Positions 1 through 9,774 of a DNA stretch of 64,000 nt are shown here, piece after piece. Below the pieces are notes generated by a model, which saw only the letters and a program-made list of their open reading frames with translations, did no database searches and was not told the DNA's origin. This stretch comes from Flaveria trinervia (lineage: Eukaryota; Streptophyta; Magnoliopsida; Asterales; Asteraceae). The stretch is taken from NCBI GenBank assembly GCA_025506515.1, contig JACCIX010001039.1, positions 62,001-126,000 on the forward strand, given 5' to 3'. The stretch's first letter is position 1. Each line of letters begins with the position of its first letter. The position numbers and the translations under genes were made by a program.

Positions 1-957
1 GGAAACAATATCCTTATGCTTAACGAAGTTAAACAATGGTTGGGAGCTTGTTTTGCAATGAAGATCTTGGAGAAGTTGCTTACATTCTAGGAATTAAGAT
101 CTATAGGGATAGATCTAAGTGGCTTCTAGGGCTTAGTCAAAGTACATATATAAATAAAGCCATGACACGTTTTATGATAGAAAACTCCAAGAAAGTAGTT
201 CATATGACTAAGAGACTGTGTTGAACAAATCACAAACTCCTTCAATGGACATTGATGTTAAGCGAATGGAAAAGGTTCAATATGCTTCAGCGATGGTTTT
301 ATTATGTATGCTATGTTGTGCACTATACATGATGTCTTGTATGCGTTAAGCATTACCAACCATTATTAGCAAAACCCTGGCTTTGCCCACTGAACTACAG
401 TTAAGAACATCCTAATGTACTTGTGAAGAACTAAAGACATGTTCTTAATATTTGGAGGAGTTGAAGAATAACTCATTGTAAGGTGTTACACTAATGCTAG
501 GTTTCAAAATGACTGCAATGACTCTCGCTCATAATCTGGTTTTGTATTCACATTCAATGGTGAAGCCATCTGCTCGAAAAATTCCAAGCAGAGTGTGGTG
601 GTAGATTCCACTACTAAATCTGAATACACTGCAACATTAGATGCTGCAAAAGAAGCAGCTTGGATGAGGAAGTTCATAGGTGATCTCGATGTGGTTCCAA
701 GATTCAGCAACCAGTTGAGATATTTTGTGATAACACAGGTGCTATTTCTTAAGCCAAAGAGCCCAGATCTCATCAAAGGGCCAAGCACATTCAGAGGAAG
801 TTTCACTATATACGGGATAGAGTGAAAGAAGGAGACATCATGATAAGCAAAATAGACATAGATCAAAACCTAGCAGACCCATTACTAAGCCCATGACTCA
901 AGATAAGCATGATCAACATAGAAATGCAATCGGGCATAGATTAGCTAGTGATATGTT
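1..957 (+). pseudogene. Ty1/copia pol 3' end (reverse transcriptase C-terminus and RNase H), decayed
   Basis: Frame-broken remains of the last part of a copia polyprotein. The first piece (36-224) reads as the end of reverse transcriptase, with the LGIKIYRDRS and LGLSQSTYI motifs. The RNase H part follows in other frames: a degraded YALSITN region near 345, a GFVFTFNGEAICW-like stretch near 530-585, then KSEYTATLDAAKEAAWM (595-700). The C-terminus contains KEGDIMISKI (about 822-855) and an ADP-like end before the stop near 957. Stops and single-base shifts break it at least four times. The 5' half lies outside the window. The family is clear; the clade is not. Confidence 0.85.
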
Positions 958-1740
958 TTGATTTACTATTTGGATGTACGAACATTTAACAGTTATACTT
1001 TTGAATTCATTTTGATTTACTGATTTAAATGCAATTATGAATCTTATGACTATGTTCGATTTTAATACGTTTAATCCATGAATATTGTATTCCAAATTAT
1101 CCGTAGTAGGTTAGACTTCTGGGAACAATTCTGAATTAAGACTATTTTGGATTTAGACCCAAAGGATTGACTTCTAAATTCACAGACCTCATTATGAGTG
1201 ACGTTGGATGTAACTTGCCACAAACCATCTTCATTATAAGATGTTTTGATATTGGTATACTCAATTAGTATCCTCTAACTTGAGATGCATACTATAACTT
1301 TCATTTACCAAGGGTTATTCCTTGATCATGGTCAACCGTTGTCGTGTAACCATCAGTTATAAAAGCTTTTGTTAGGAATAATTCTGAAGTTTAGTGGGAG
1401 TTGTATGTAGTCAATAATGGATTTTGTACCTTTACATTATATGTAACAGTCAGACATCATGGCGCCCTCGTTGACTCAAACCGGTGAAGCGCAATGCCTC
1501 ACCAAAACTGACTGTGCATTTGATTGGACTATTTTTGAATCTGGATCGAGAACAATAATGATTGAGCTTCATATGAGAATTAATCTTAATGACTTAATTG
1601 ATGTCTTTTACAGAAAGGATAAATGACTTAAATACCATAAGTCTATTGTCTTGTTATAGTAAGGTGTTAGTAAAACAAGATATTTTGGTTAATGACTTTA
1701 AAGTATCATACCTTGTTAGGGGCAGCCATGTGCAGCTAGA
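958..1740. other. Non-coding flank, probably copia 3' untranslated/LTR remnant
   Basis: No coding potential seen. A purine-rich AGTGGGAG at about 1390-1397, followed by TTGTATG, could be the polypurine tract and start of the 3' LTR of the copia fragment upstream. No second LTR is present to confirm it. Confidence 0.35.
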
Positions 1741-1745
1741 TAGCC
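1741..1745. repeat. Target site duplication TAGCC (left of G1)
   Basis: Identical to 12392-12396, immediately outside the TG...CA ends of G1. Confidence 0.9.
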
Positions 1746-2348
1746 TGTGACAACCCTAGATTAAGACATCTCATACACTGAGTTCATTCAAATATTTTGA
1801 GTCACATCTAGGTTATTATATATATTTTTATACATGAACGTATGCATGCTTTCATTTTTGATTACATAAGTATATTATTCACTTATATTTATACATGTAT
1901 ACGTATGCATGGCTGCATGCATATAAAATTACGTGTGCATGTATTCATAAGCAACAATTCTTTGATATTGAACCATATATGATCAAGATACATCAACCAA
2001 ACAACATCAAACAAACCAAAACACAACCCAACCAAACATCCTAAACATAAGTTAACATCAAAAGAAACTTGACTTCAAACTAAACCTAAACAAATCCTCT
2101 ACACCTAAACCTCAAACCAAAGAACCATTAGAGATCAAAAACCACCCGTTGACAACCTTAAACACCCGGTTTACACCTTAACACCCATTAACAATCTATG
2201 ACTCAACACTCTCTTTGTGTAAACACCTAAACCTATCTTGCCACTAAGCTCAACCTCAACCCGCCACCTAGCCCCTAAGAACCGACTCACTAAACCTATA
2301 ACCTCCACCTCACATCCTAAACACTAGACTTCATGATTACACCTCCAC

Positions 2349-2356
2349 TATTTAAG
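2349..2356 (+). promoter_or_regulatory. TATA-like box of G1 5' LTR
   Basis: TATTTAAG in both LTRs (second copy 10376-10383). It would place transcription start about 30 bases downstream, leaving roughly 2 kb of LTR in the leader. Confidence 0.55.
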
Positions 2357-3679
2357 AGGTCTCGATCGAAGGAACCATGAGGAACATCAAAAACTCTCGG
2401 CCATTCTAAACCTCCTTCATCCGAGCACCTTAATCGCACACCACCACCACAACTTCAAACTACTTCCTCAACCCTCTCGGTTACCGCCTCTCCAATACCA
2501 TCATCCCCATTTTCGGACATCATCATAGCAACTATTATCACAAATTTTATACACCTCTCGGTTACAAGCACGCAACATCCAAGTCTAAGCACCATCTCTC
2601 GAAAGACTATCAAGAACATCAAAACCAAGCAAGCTTAGATCATCCTCGTCTTCTTTTCACATTTTCCTTTTGTCAAACATTAAGGTTCTAACTCTAACAC
2701 CCTACTTGATTAAGATTACAAAAGCAAAACATGTGTTTAAATAAACACATGTGACTAACCCTTTTGATTTAACACTCAAAATTTTGTTTAAACATCAAAC
2801 TTGTTTTTCAGACAAAAAGGAAGATTTTAAGAATCTGGAAACATGAAAACAAAACTTAAAAATCAAGTTTTAGCAAGAAATTATCAACAAAAGGGTTGAA
2901 AACCTAGTTGTAATTTGTTAAAATCAGTTCTGCATATTAATGACTATAATTGTGGGAACAAACATTGAAAATATGTTAAGAATAGTGAGAAATATAATTC
3001 TGTAAATTTTGATGTTACTTCCATAAGTAAATTAATTTATATAAATTCTTTAAGTATTTAAAAGGAAAATTGTATCAGAAGAACGATCTTAGTAAATATA
3101 TGGAAAAATTATATACTGATCATTAAGAATCATAGAATCCACTGGAAAAATCTCGTGACCTAATTCAAAGTATTATCTGAAATATGAATTTCTACATGTT
3201 CTGCAGTAGGAAAATCAAAATAAATACTTAAATAGCATAATAAAATCTGAGAAAATCATGAATAAATTGATAAATCCAAATATGCAGAATGTATAAATTT
3301 AATAATTTTTGGACCTACATAGCTATTTTTGTGAAAAATTGGGATTATTGTAAAAATTACAAAAACTAATCTGTTATGTGTTAGACTTTGATAAATTTGT
3401 AAGAAGTTCTAACTCCTATGATGAACCTTCTGTAAAATTTTAGGAATTTATGGACTACAGAAACTTTTTTTGACAATTTATGATGAATTTATAACAATTA
3501 TAGAAAATAATCTGTAAATTTCTTGGAAACAAGAAAATTGATGTGATATTCCAGATTATTAAATCTATTTGTTAATAAAAATTTCAAAATTAATTAAGGT
3601 ACTGAAAATTTTGAAGAAAATAGTTATGTTTTCTAAACTATAAAATTCTTTTGTTTATAGGTTACCATTTGGAGTAAAG

Positions 3680-4022
3680 GTGAGTTTCATGGCCCATTTT
3701 GTTTTTATTAAGTTTTGGGGAAAAAGCATACTAATTTATGAATTGATGCATTATTACTGAAATTTATGTTACAAGCATTAGTTCGGATGTGGAACCGTTA
3801 GATAACATTGGTAGCGCTACTTAGGAGATATCTCCTGCATTAACAGAATGAGTGTTATAATGCTATGTTACCTGATTTATGAGAATATGATATGACAGAT
3901 ATGAATGATCTGATTGCTATGTAAGGTTTGGTTGTATATATATAATGCATCAATATTATCTGTTTAATAAACCTGTGAAGCTCACCAAATTTGTGTTGAC
4001 TATTTTTGGTATGCTTTTTCAG
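3680..4022 (+). other. Predicted leader intron inside the G1 LTR
   Basis: The donor-like sequence AAAG/GTGAGT (intron from 3680) and the acceptor-like TATGCTTTTTCAG/G (ending 4022) enclose 343 bases. The same pair occurs in the 3' LTR (11703-12044) and, with different lengths, in five other LTR families in this window. Just before the acceptor lies CTCACCAAATTTG, a short inverted repeat. Splicing is inferred from sequence only. Confidence 0.45.
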
Positions 4023-4372
4023 GAATTCATCATGACTAACAACCTAACGTTCTCCTTTGATGTTTTTAATGGCTGGGGTGAAGTTGTAGGAAAAGTTTGT
4101 GTGAACTTAACTGTGAACCTGTATGACTTCAGTGTGTCGGTGGATGCTCACTTCCATCGTCTCTGAAGATGTAGCTGTTAAAACTTTATGATGTAATAGG
4201 ATTATGTAATTTCAAATTTTGACTATTATGATTTTATGTAATCCTAACCTTATATATTATGTTATGAAATATGTATGATTATGTGTTGTCTGTTAATTAG
4301 TATTTGACAATGAGTTCTGAACAATCAAATCACTCCCTAAGTATTTCACGCTTCCCCCGGGATGTGACAGGT

Positions 4373-4384
4373 TGGTATCAGAGC
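4373..4384 (+). other. Primer binding site, initiator Met tRNA (G1)
   Basis: TGGTATCAGAGC starts three bases after the 5' LTR end. It is the standard complement of the initiator Met tRNA 3' end used by many plant LTR elements. Confidence 0.9.
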
Positions 4385-4388
4385 CATT

Positions 4389-4431
4389 GGTTATAGAGAA
4401 TTAGGTACTATAAAATACCTAGACTATAACC
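4389..4431 (+). other. Stem-loop just after the primer site (G1)
   Basis: GGTTATAG (4389-4396) pairs with CTATAACC (4424-4431). Inside it TAGGTA pairs with TACCTA. The outer stem is kept in the diverged copy D (52208-52250). Confidence 0.6.
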
Positions 4432-4586
4432 ATAAGCTCATATCTGTATAATTATGTGTATATATGATTTTGCGTGTTATGATTCCATGTATATTAAAGC
4501 ATGTTTCATGCAGAGAACTTATAATATGTATAGAAATAGGTAACTAACTATTGGGTTTAAACCATGAAAGGATTTGTTTTGCAGCC

Positions 4587-5050
4587 ATGAGTACCAATAA
4601 CAAATTTTGTGATACTGACTCATCCGAATACTTGGATTATAATGATCACAAAGGACTTAAGCCTGAACCTAAACCTCAGCAAATTCTAGAAACTCTTCCA
4701 ACCAAAGAAGAAGATAATCCTGAACCTAAATTTTATGTCCGTCGTGCACCTGTAATGGTAGGAGGATATACCATTAAAACTCCTAGGAAAAGGGTACGAC
4801 CCGGAAACAAATTTAAAACAAGCAATACGAAGGCAAGGAGATACAAGAAACTAACTCCCTCAGGAACGAAGGAAGTAAAGCTAAGAGACAAAGGGTAGAT
4901 GAAGATCAAAACACAGTCACTCAACCAACCCTTAAACAGCTCAAGAAAATTCAACAAGAAATCAAGAATATTCAGAAAGATGTTAAGGAACTGAAAGCAC
5001 CTAAAGGAAACATCTTCTCAAGAATATGGAAATGGGTGCAGGGAAATTAG
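4587..5050 (+). pseudogene. Extra reading frame between primer site and gag (G1), one frameshift
   Basis: An unrecognised protein of about 154 residues. The start at 4587 (MSTNNKFCD) is chosen because the related frame in element D begins at the equivalent place (MSAYNSKN). An acidic N-terminal third leads to the conserved core KFYVRRAPVMVGGYTIKTPR (4730-4789), a basic RKRVRPG patch, and a C-terminal heptad-like segment (KQLKKIQQEIKNIQKDVKEL) ending NIFSRIWKWV. The span is 464 bases against 465 in D, so a single base is missing near 4830; the first frame closes at 4898. The basic patch could be a nuclear signal and the heptads a coiled coil (inference). I know no family for it. Confidence 0.7.
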
Positions 5051-5195
5051 AAGCTAACTTTTGATGTGAAATCTTTAAATAAGAACTTAAATAAAAATAT
5101 CTTTTGTGTTTATTACTTGCTTATGTGTTAATTAGAATATTGTTAAGAATCTAAAATTTCTTCTTAATATTTACTATAATTAATTATAGAAAAGC
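5051..5195 (+). other. Spacer between extra ORF and gag (G1)
   Basis: AT-rich spacer. The last part, TATAATTAATTATAG before the gag ATG, resembles a 3' splice site and is similar in D (53069-53083). No coding seen. Confidence 0.4.
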
Positions 5196-5715
5196 ATGCC
5201 GCCAAGAAAGGACACACAACCTGTAAGAAGAACGGCGCGAGTAGGACGACCTAGAACCAGACTTGGGGAAGAAACCCCTATAAACCCAAACACCAATGAA
5301 GATGAAAGGATCACGCGGATAGTAGCACAGCAATTAGAAGCTGCCATACCCACACTAGTAACTCAGCTTCAACAAAACCTAAATCTCGGAACAACAACAC
5401 CAGGTAATGAGATACCCATGGATGATACCATGAGGGAACAACCAGAAGAGGAAGCTATAATAGGAAGAGGATGTTCCTACAAAGCTTTTATGTCCTGTAG
5501 ACCTCGAGAATTTGATGGTAAAGGCGGAGCGTACAGGCCTTACGCTGGTTAGATGAAATGGAGTCAACTCTGGAAATCAGCAAATGTGCCAATAACAACA
5601 GAACCTTGTTTGCTTCACACTCACTAAAGGGAGAAGCACAATCCTGGTGGAAGTTGGAAATGACCATCAAAGGTAGGCACGTTATGAATAATTAAGTTGG
5701 GAAGAATTCAGGAAT
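5196..5715 (+). pseudogene. G1 gag N-terminal part, frameshifted
   Basis: Gag forms the virus-like particle. The start MPPRKDTQPVRRTAR has a basic, Pro-rich opening. The core GCSYKAFMSCRPREFDGKGG leads into the capsid-like Retrotrans_gag region. Comparison with D at 53400-53450 shows a small deletion near 5531 that throws the frame to a stop at 5550. Downstream residues (EMESTLEISKCANN, LKGEAQSWWKLEM) continue in a second frame to about 5685, and a second shift near 5690 joins to the long frame at 5716. Confidence 0.85.
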
Positions 5716-8517
5716 TTGATTATAGAAAAATACTACCCTTATAATGAAATAGAAAAGTTAGAAACTGAGTTTCTAGCTTTAGAAATGAAAGGTGCAGCAT
5801 ATCGGGAATATACCGACAGGTATAATGAACTCTCGAGGTTAGTACCACACCTAGTGAACCCAGAATCAAAAAGAATAGGAAGATATATTTGGGGACTAGT
5901 GCCACAAATAAGGGGATTAGTAAAATCAGCTAGGCCCAAAACTTTTCAAGATACTGTAAGTTTATCAGGAAGTTTGACAGATGAGATGATAAGGAATGGA
6001 TCATTAAATAACCCCAGATCCGGAGAAAAGAGAAAGTGGAATAATGATAACACAGGGGAAAGACTTAGGGGAACCCCTCAGAAACGAATAGTTAGACAAC
6101 CCCCTCGGAACTACCTAGGAATGACACGGGAAAAGAAACCCCAGACAGAAAACCAGCCATGGTGTAGCACTTGCCAAAGATACCATCAAGGCAATTGTGC
6201 GATGGTAATCTGTTACAACTGCAAGAAAAATGGGCATATATCCCGAGACTGCAAAAACCCTGCAAATCCAAAACCAGTCTGCTATCAATGTGGGAATGAA
6301 AATCATCGCCGAAACGAATGTCCACAGCTGAAAGGAAAAACACCGGATAATCAGAACAACCCTCGGGGAAGAGCGTTCATAATGCAGGCAGAAGAAGCGC
6401 GACATGAACCAGAAGTTGTCACGGGTACGTTCCCTGTAAACGATCAGTATGCTACTGTGTTATTTGATACTGGAGCAACCCGTAGTTTTGTTTCAAATAC
6501 ATTTAGGCAACTACTTAACTTGACCACAGAAAAGTTAGATCAAAAATATATGATAGAATTAGCAGATGGTAAGGTAATCGAAGCTTATGAAATCATTCCT
6601 AATTGCACAATGAATCTAGATGAAAATTATTTCAACATAGATTTGATTCCTATTGATTTAGGAGGATTTGACGTTGTTGTAGGAATGGATTGGTTAAGTA
6701 AAAATCAAGCTGAAATAATATGTGGTAAAAAAATGATCAAAATTCCTTTGGTTAAAGAGAATAGAATACTGTGTATATATGGTGAAAAACCTAAAGGTAC
6801 CATAAAGATAATTTCTTGCAAGAATGCACAAAAATATCTAAGGAATAAATGTTTGGCTTATCTGACTCACATTGTTGATACTAAGATGGACAAAGCAAAA
6901 CTGAAAGACGTTTCAGTTGTCAATGAATATTCAGATGTATTCCCTGATGAATTACCTGGATTACCACCCCCACGTCAAGTAGAATTCAAAATTGAATTAA
7001 TGCCAGGAACAACCCCTATTGCTAAAGCACCCTACCGTTTAGCACCTACTGAAATGAAGGAACTAATGAGCCAACTTCAGGAACTTTTGGATAAAGGATT
7101 TATACGGCCTAGTGTGTCACCCTGGGGAGCACCAGTTTTATTTGTCAAGAAAAAGGATGGAACATTTAGAATGTGCATAGACTATAGGGAACTCAATAAA
7201 GTAACTATAAAGAATAGGTATCCTTTACCTAGAATAGACGACCTATTTGATCAACTACAAGGATCTAGTTACTTTTCAAAAATAGACTTGAGATCAGGAT
7301 ATCATCAGCTAAGAATACAGGATGAAGATATACCTAAGACAGCATTCAGAACAAGGTATGGACATTATGAATTTCTGGTGATGCCATTTGGATTAACCAA
7401 TGCTCCCGCCATATTTATGGATCTGATGAATAGGATATGTAAACCCTATTTAGATAAGTTTGTCATAGTCTTTATAGATGACATTTTAATCTATTCTAAG
7501 AATAAGGAGGATCATGAGCAACACCTAAGATTGACCTTGGAGTTGTTAAGAAAAGAAAAACTATACGCAAAATTCTCAAAATGTGAATTTTGGAAAAGAG
7601 AAGTGCAATTCCTTGGACACATAGTCAATCAAGAAGGAATACAGGTAGATCCAGCAAAAATAGAAGCTGTTAAAAATTGGGAGGATCCCAAGACACCAAC
7701 AGAAGTACGCCAATTTCTAGGATTATCAGGATATTACAGAAGATTCATAGAAAATTTTTCAAGGATAGCTCAACCCTTGACTGAACTAACTCAAAAGGAC
7801 AAGCCATATGTCTGGGGAGAAAAACAAAAGAATGCATTTGAACTTTTGAAAAGTAAGCTATGTAGTGCACCTATTTTGTCATCACCAGAAGGGACTGACG
7901 ATTTTGTAGTATATTGTGATGCGTCTCGTCAAGGATTTGGATGTGTATTAATGCAACGAAGTAAAGTCATTGCATATGCCTCTAGACAACTTAGGGGAAG
8001 TGAGAGAAACTACACTACTCATGATTTAGAATTAGGAGCAGTAATCTTTGCACTTAAGATTTGGAGGCATTATCTATATGGGACAAAATGTACAATATAC
8101 ACAGATCACAAAAGTTTACAGCATATATTTGAGCAGAAAATGCTGAATATGAGACAAAGAAGATGGATAGAATTACTAAGCGATTATGAGTGTGAAATCA
8201 AATATCACCCCGGTAAGGCAAATGTAGTTGCAGATGCTTTAAGTAGAAAAGATAGGGCTAAACCACTACGAGTACGAGCCATGAGAATGGAACTACAATC
8301 AGATCTACTAAGACAAATATGGGAAGCCCAACAGAAAAGTAAGATAGAAATAAAAGGACAAGAAAAGGATTTACAGGCAGATACACATGGAATTCTAAAA
8401 TTTAAAGAAAGGATCTGGATACCTAATGATGCCACACTTAGAAAGGTTATATTGGAAGAAGCACATAAGTCAAAATACTCAGTACATCTAGGAAATAACA
8501 AATGTATAAAGATTTGA
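5716..8517 (+). CDS. G1 gag C-terminus, protease, reverse transcriptase and RNase H
   Basis: The longest open frame of the window (933 residues). In order: gag C-terminal helices (1-120); two CCHC zinc knuckles near residues 165 and 190 (CYNCKKNGHISRDC, CYQCGNENHRRNEC), preceded by a variant knuckle; an aspartic protease with LFDTGATRSF near 250; reverse transcriptase from about 425 with the FIDDILIYSK active site near 585; and RNase H with YCDAS near 733, THDLELGAV, YTDHKSLQ and the VVADALSRK end. All key acidic residues are present. The integrase N-terminus begins near the end, where a 1-base shift at about 8500 breaks the frame. The annotated start is an internal Met; true translation would come from gag. 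Confidence 0.93.
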   Translation: MIIEKYYPYNEIEKLETEFLALEMKGAAYREYTDRYNELSRLVPHLVNPESKRIGRYIWGLVPQIRGLVKSARPKTFQDTVSLSGSLTDEMIRNGSLNNPRSGEKRKWNNDNTGERLRGTPQKRIVRQPPRNYLGMTREKKPQTENQPWCSTCQRYHQGNCAMVICYNCKKNGHISRDCKNPANPKPVCYQCGNENHRRNECPQLKGKTPDNQNNPRGRAFIMQAEEARHEPEVVTGTFPVNDQYATVLFDTGATRSFVSNTFRQLLNLTTEKLDQKYMIELADGKVIEAYEIIPNCTMNLDENYFNIDLIPIDLGGFDVVVGMDWLSKNQAEIICGKKMIKIPLVKENRILCIYGEKPKGTIKIISCKNAQKYLRNKCLAYLTHIVDTKMDKAKLKDVSVVNEYSDVFPDELPGLPPPRQVEFKIELMPGTTPIAKAPYRLAPTEMKELMSQLQELLDKGFIRPSVSPWGAPVLFVKKKDGTFRMCIDYRELNKVTIKNRYPLPRIDDLFDQLQGSSYFSKIDLRSGYHQLRIQDEDIPKTAFRTRYGHYEFLVMPFGLTNAPAIFMDLMNRICKPYLDKFVIVFIDDILIYSKNKEDHEQHLRLTLELLRKEKLYAKFSKCEFWKREVQFLGHIVNQEGIQVDPAKIEAVKNWEDPKTPTEVRQFLGLSGYYRRFIENFSRIAQPLTELTQKDKPYVWGEKQKNAFELLKSKLCSAPILSSPEGTDDFVVYCDASRQGFGCVLMQRSKVIAYASRQLRGSERNYTTHDLELGAVIFALKIWRHYLYGTKCTIYTDHKSLQHIFEQKMLNMRQRRWIELLSDYECEIKYHPGKANVVADALSRKDRAKPLRVRAMRMELQSDLLRQIWEAQQKSKIEIKGQEKDLQADTHGILKFKERIWIPNDATLRKVILEEAHKSKYSVHLGNNKCIKI

Positions 8518-9704
8518 AAAATCATTACCGGTGGCCTGGCATGAAGAGATCAGTTGGAGAGTTTGTAGAAAAATGCAATACGTGTTCAAGAATCAAAGCA
8601 GAACATCAAAAGCCTTTAGGATATCTACAACAACCTGAAATTCCAGAATGGAAATGGGATCAAATTACTATGGACTTTGTAACCAAGTTACCAAGAACTT
8701 CAAGTGGCTACGACACAATTGGGTTATAGTAGATAGGTTAACCAAATCTGCACACTTTCTGCCAATTAGGGAAGATTACAAAATAGAAAAATTGGCAAGA
8801 ATCTACATACGAGAAATCGTATCCAGACATGGAATACCAATCTCCATTATATCTGATAGAGACAGTAGATTCATATCAAGATTTTGGCAAACCTTACAAA
8901 AAGCTTAGGAACCCAAATAATCTTAGCACGGCCTTCCACCCACAAACGGATGGACAGAGTGAAAGGACAATACAAACACTAGAAGATATGTTACGTGCTT
9001 GTGCATTAGACTTTGGTGGCAGCTGGGATATACATCTACCTTTGATAGAATTTTCTTATAATAATAGCTATCATTGCAGCATTAAAACAGCCCCGTTTGA
9101 AGCTTTGTATGGAAGAAAATGCAGATCTCCCTTATGTTGGAATGAAGTAGGAGATAGGCAACTTATAGGTCCTGAATTAATTCAAGAAACATCTGACAAA
9201 ATCAAGGAAATCAAAAATAGACTAAAGGCAGCACGGGATCGACAGAAAAGCTATGCTGATAAAAGAAGAAGGCCATTAGAATTTCGAATTGGAGACAAAG
9301 TCTATCTAAAAATATCACCTACCAAAGGAATCTTTCGATTTGAAAAGAGAAATAAATTGAACCCAAGATATGTTGGACCATTTGAAGTTATTGACAAAAT
9401 TGGTCCCGTTGCATACAAGCTAGATTTACCTCAAGAATTAAGTGAAGTACACAACACATTCCATGTGTCCAATCTGAAGAAATGTTTAACAGATCAAACA
9501 TTAAAAATACCAGTTCAAAAAATAAAGGTAGATAAGAAGCTTCGTTTTACAGAAGAACCAATAGCCATAGTAGGTAAAGAAGTTAAAAAGCTAAGAAGAA
9601 ACAAAATTCCCATAGTAAAAGTTAAGTGGGACGCTAGGAGAGGACCAGAGTATACGTGGGAAAGAGAAGATGAAATCAAAAGAAGATACCCCCATCTATT
9701 TTAA
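8502..9704 (+). pseudogene. G1 integrase with chromodomain-like C-terminus, three frames
   Basis: Integrase inserts the cDNA copy into host chromatin. Three overlapping frames (8502-8729, 8648-8908, 8829-9704) together give the zinc-binding end (EKCNTCSRIK), the first acidic residue in ITMDFVTKLP, the second in IISDRDSRF, and the Glu of SERTIQTLEDMLRAC, so the DDE triad is complete at residue level. Breaks lie near 8500, 8720 and 8895. The last 50 residues (LRRNKIPIVKVKWD...EYTWEREDEIKRRYPHLF) match the group II chromodomain tail of plant chromoviruses. Confidence 0.88.
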
Positions 9705-9739
9705 GTCAATGGTCAGATAAGTTCATTACTATTCAAATA

Positions 9740-9774
9740 AATTTCGGGACGAAATTATTTTTACAGGGGGAGAA
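9740..9774 (+). promoter_or_regulatory. Hairpin and polypurine tract before the G1 3' LTR
   Basis: AATTTCG/GGA/CGAAATT (9740-9756) can fold into a 7-bp stem. It is followed by AGGGGGAGAA (9765-9774), the plus-strand primer directly against the LTR start at 9775. Confidence 0.8.

Larger units (their letters stand above)
1746..4369 (+). repeat. G1 5' LTR
   Basis: A 2624-bp LTR. It has a pyrimidine/A-rich U3, a TATA-like box at 2349, a long AT-rich stretch (2640-3660), a donor-like GTGAGT at 3680 and an acceptor-like TTTTTCAG ending at 4022. Its partner is 9775-12391. Confidence 0.95.

Noticed and set aside
2020..2260. Telomere-like AAACCTAAAC strings in the G1 LTR
   Set aside because: Irregular ACCTAAAC/AACC-rich sequence, not a tandem TTTAGGG array.
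3945..4166. 73-residue open frame in the G1 LTR (MHQYYLFNKPVK...), repeated at 11937-12188
   Set aside because: Both copies are just the two LTRs. It overlaps the hairpin/acceptor block, has no counterpart in D and no known similarity, so it is treated as chance.
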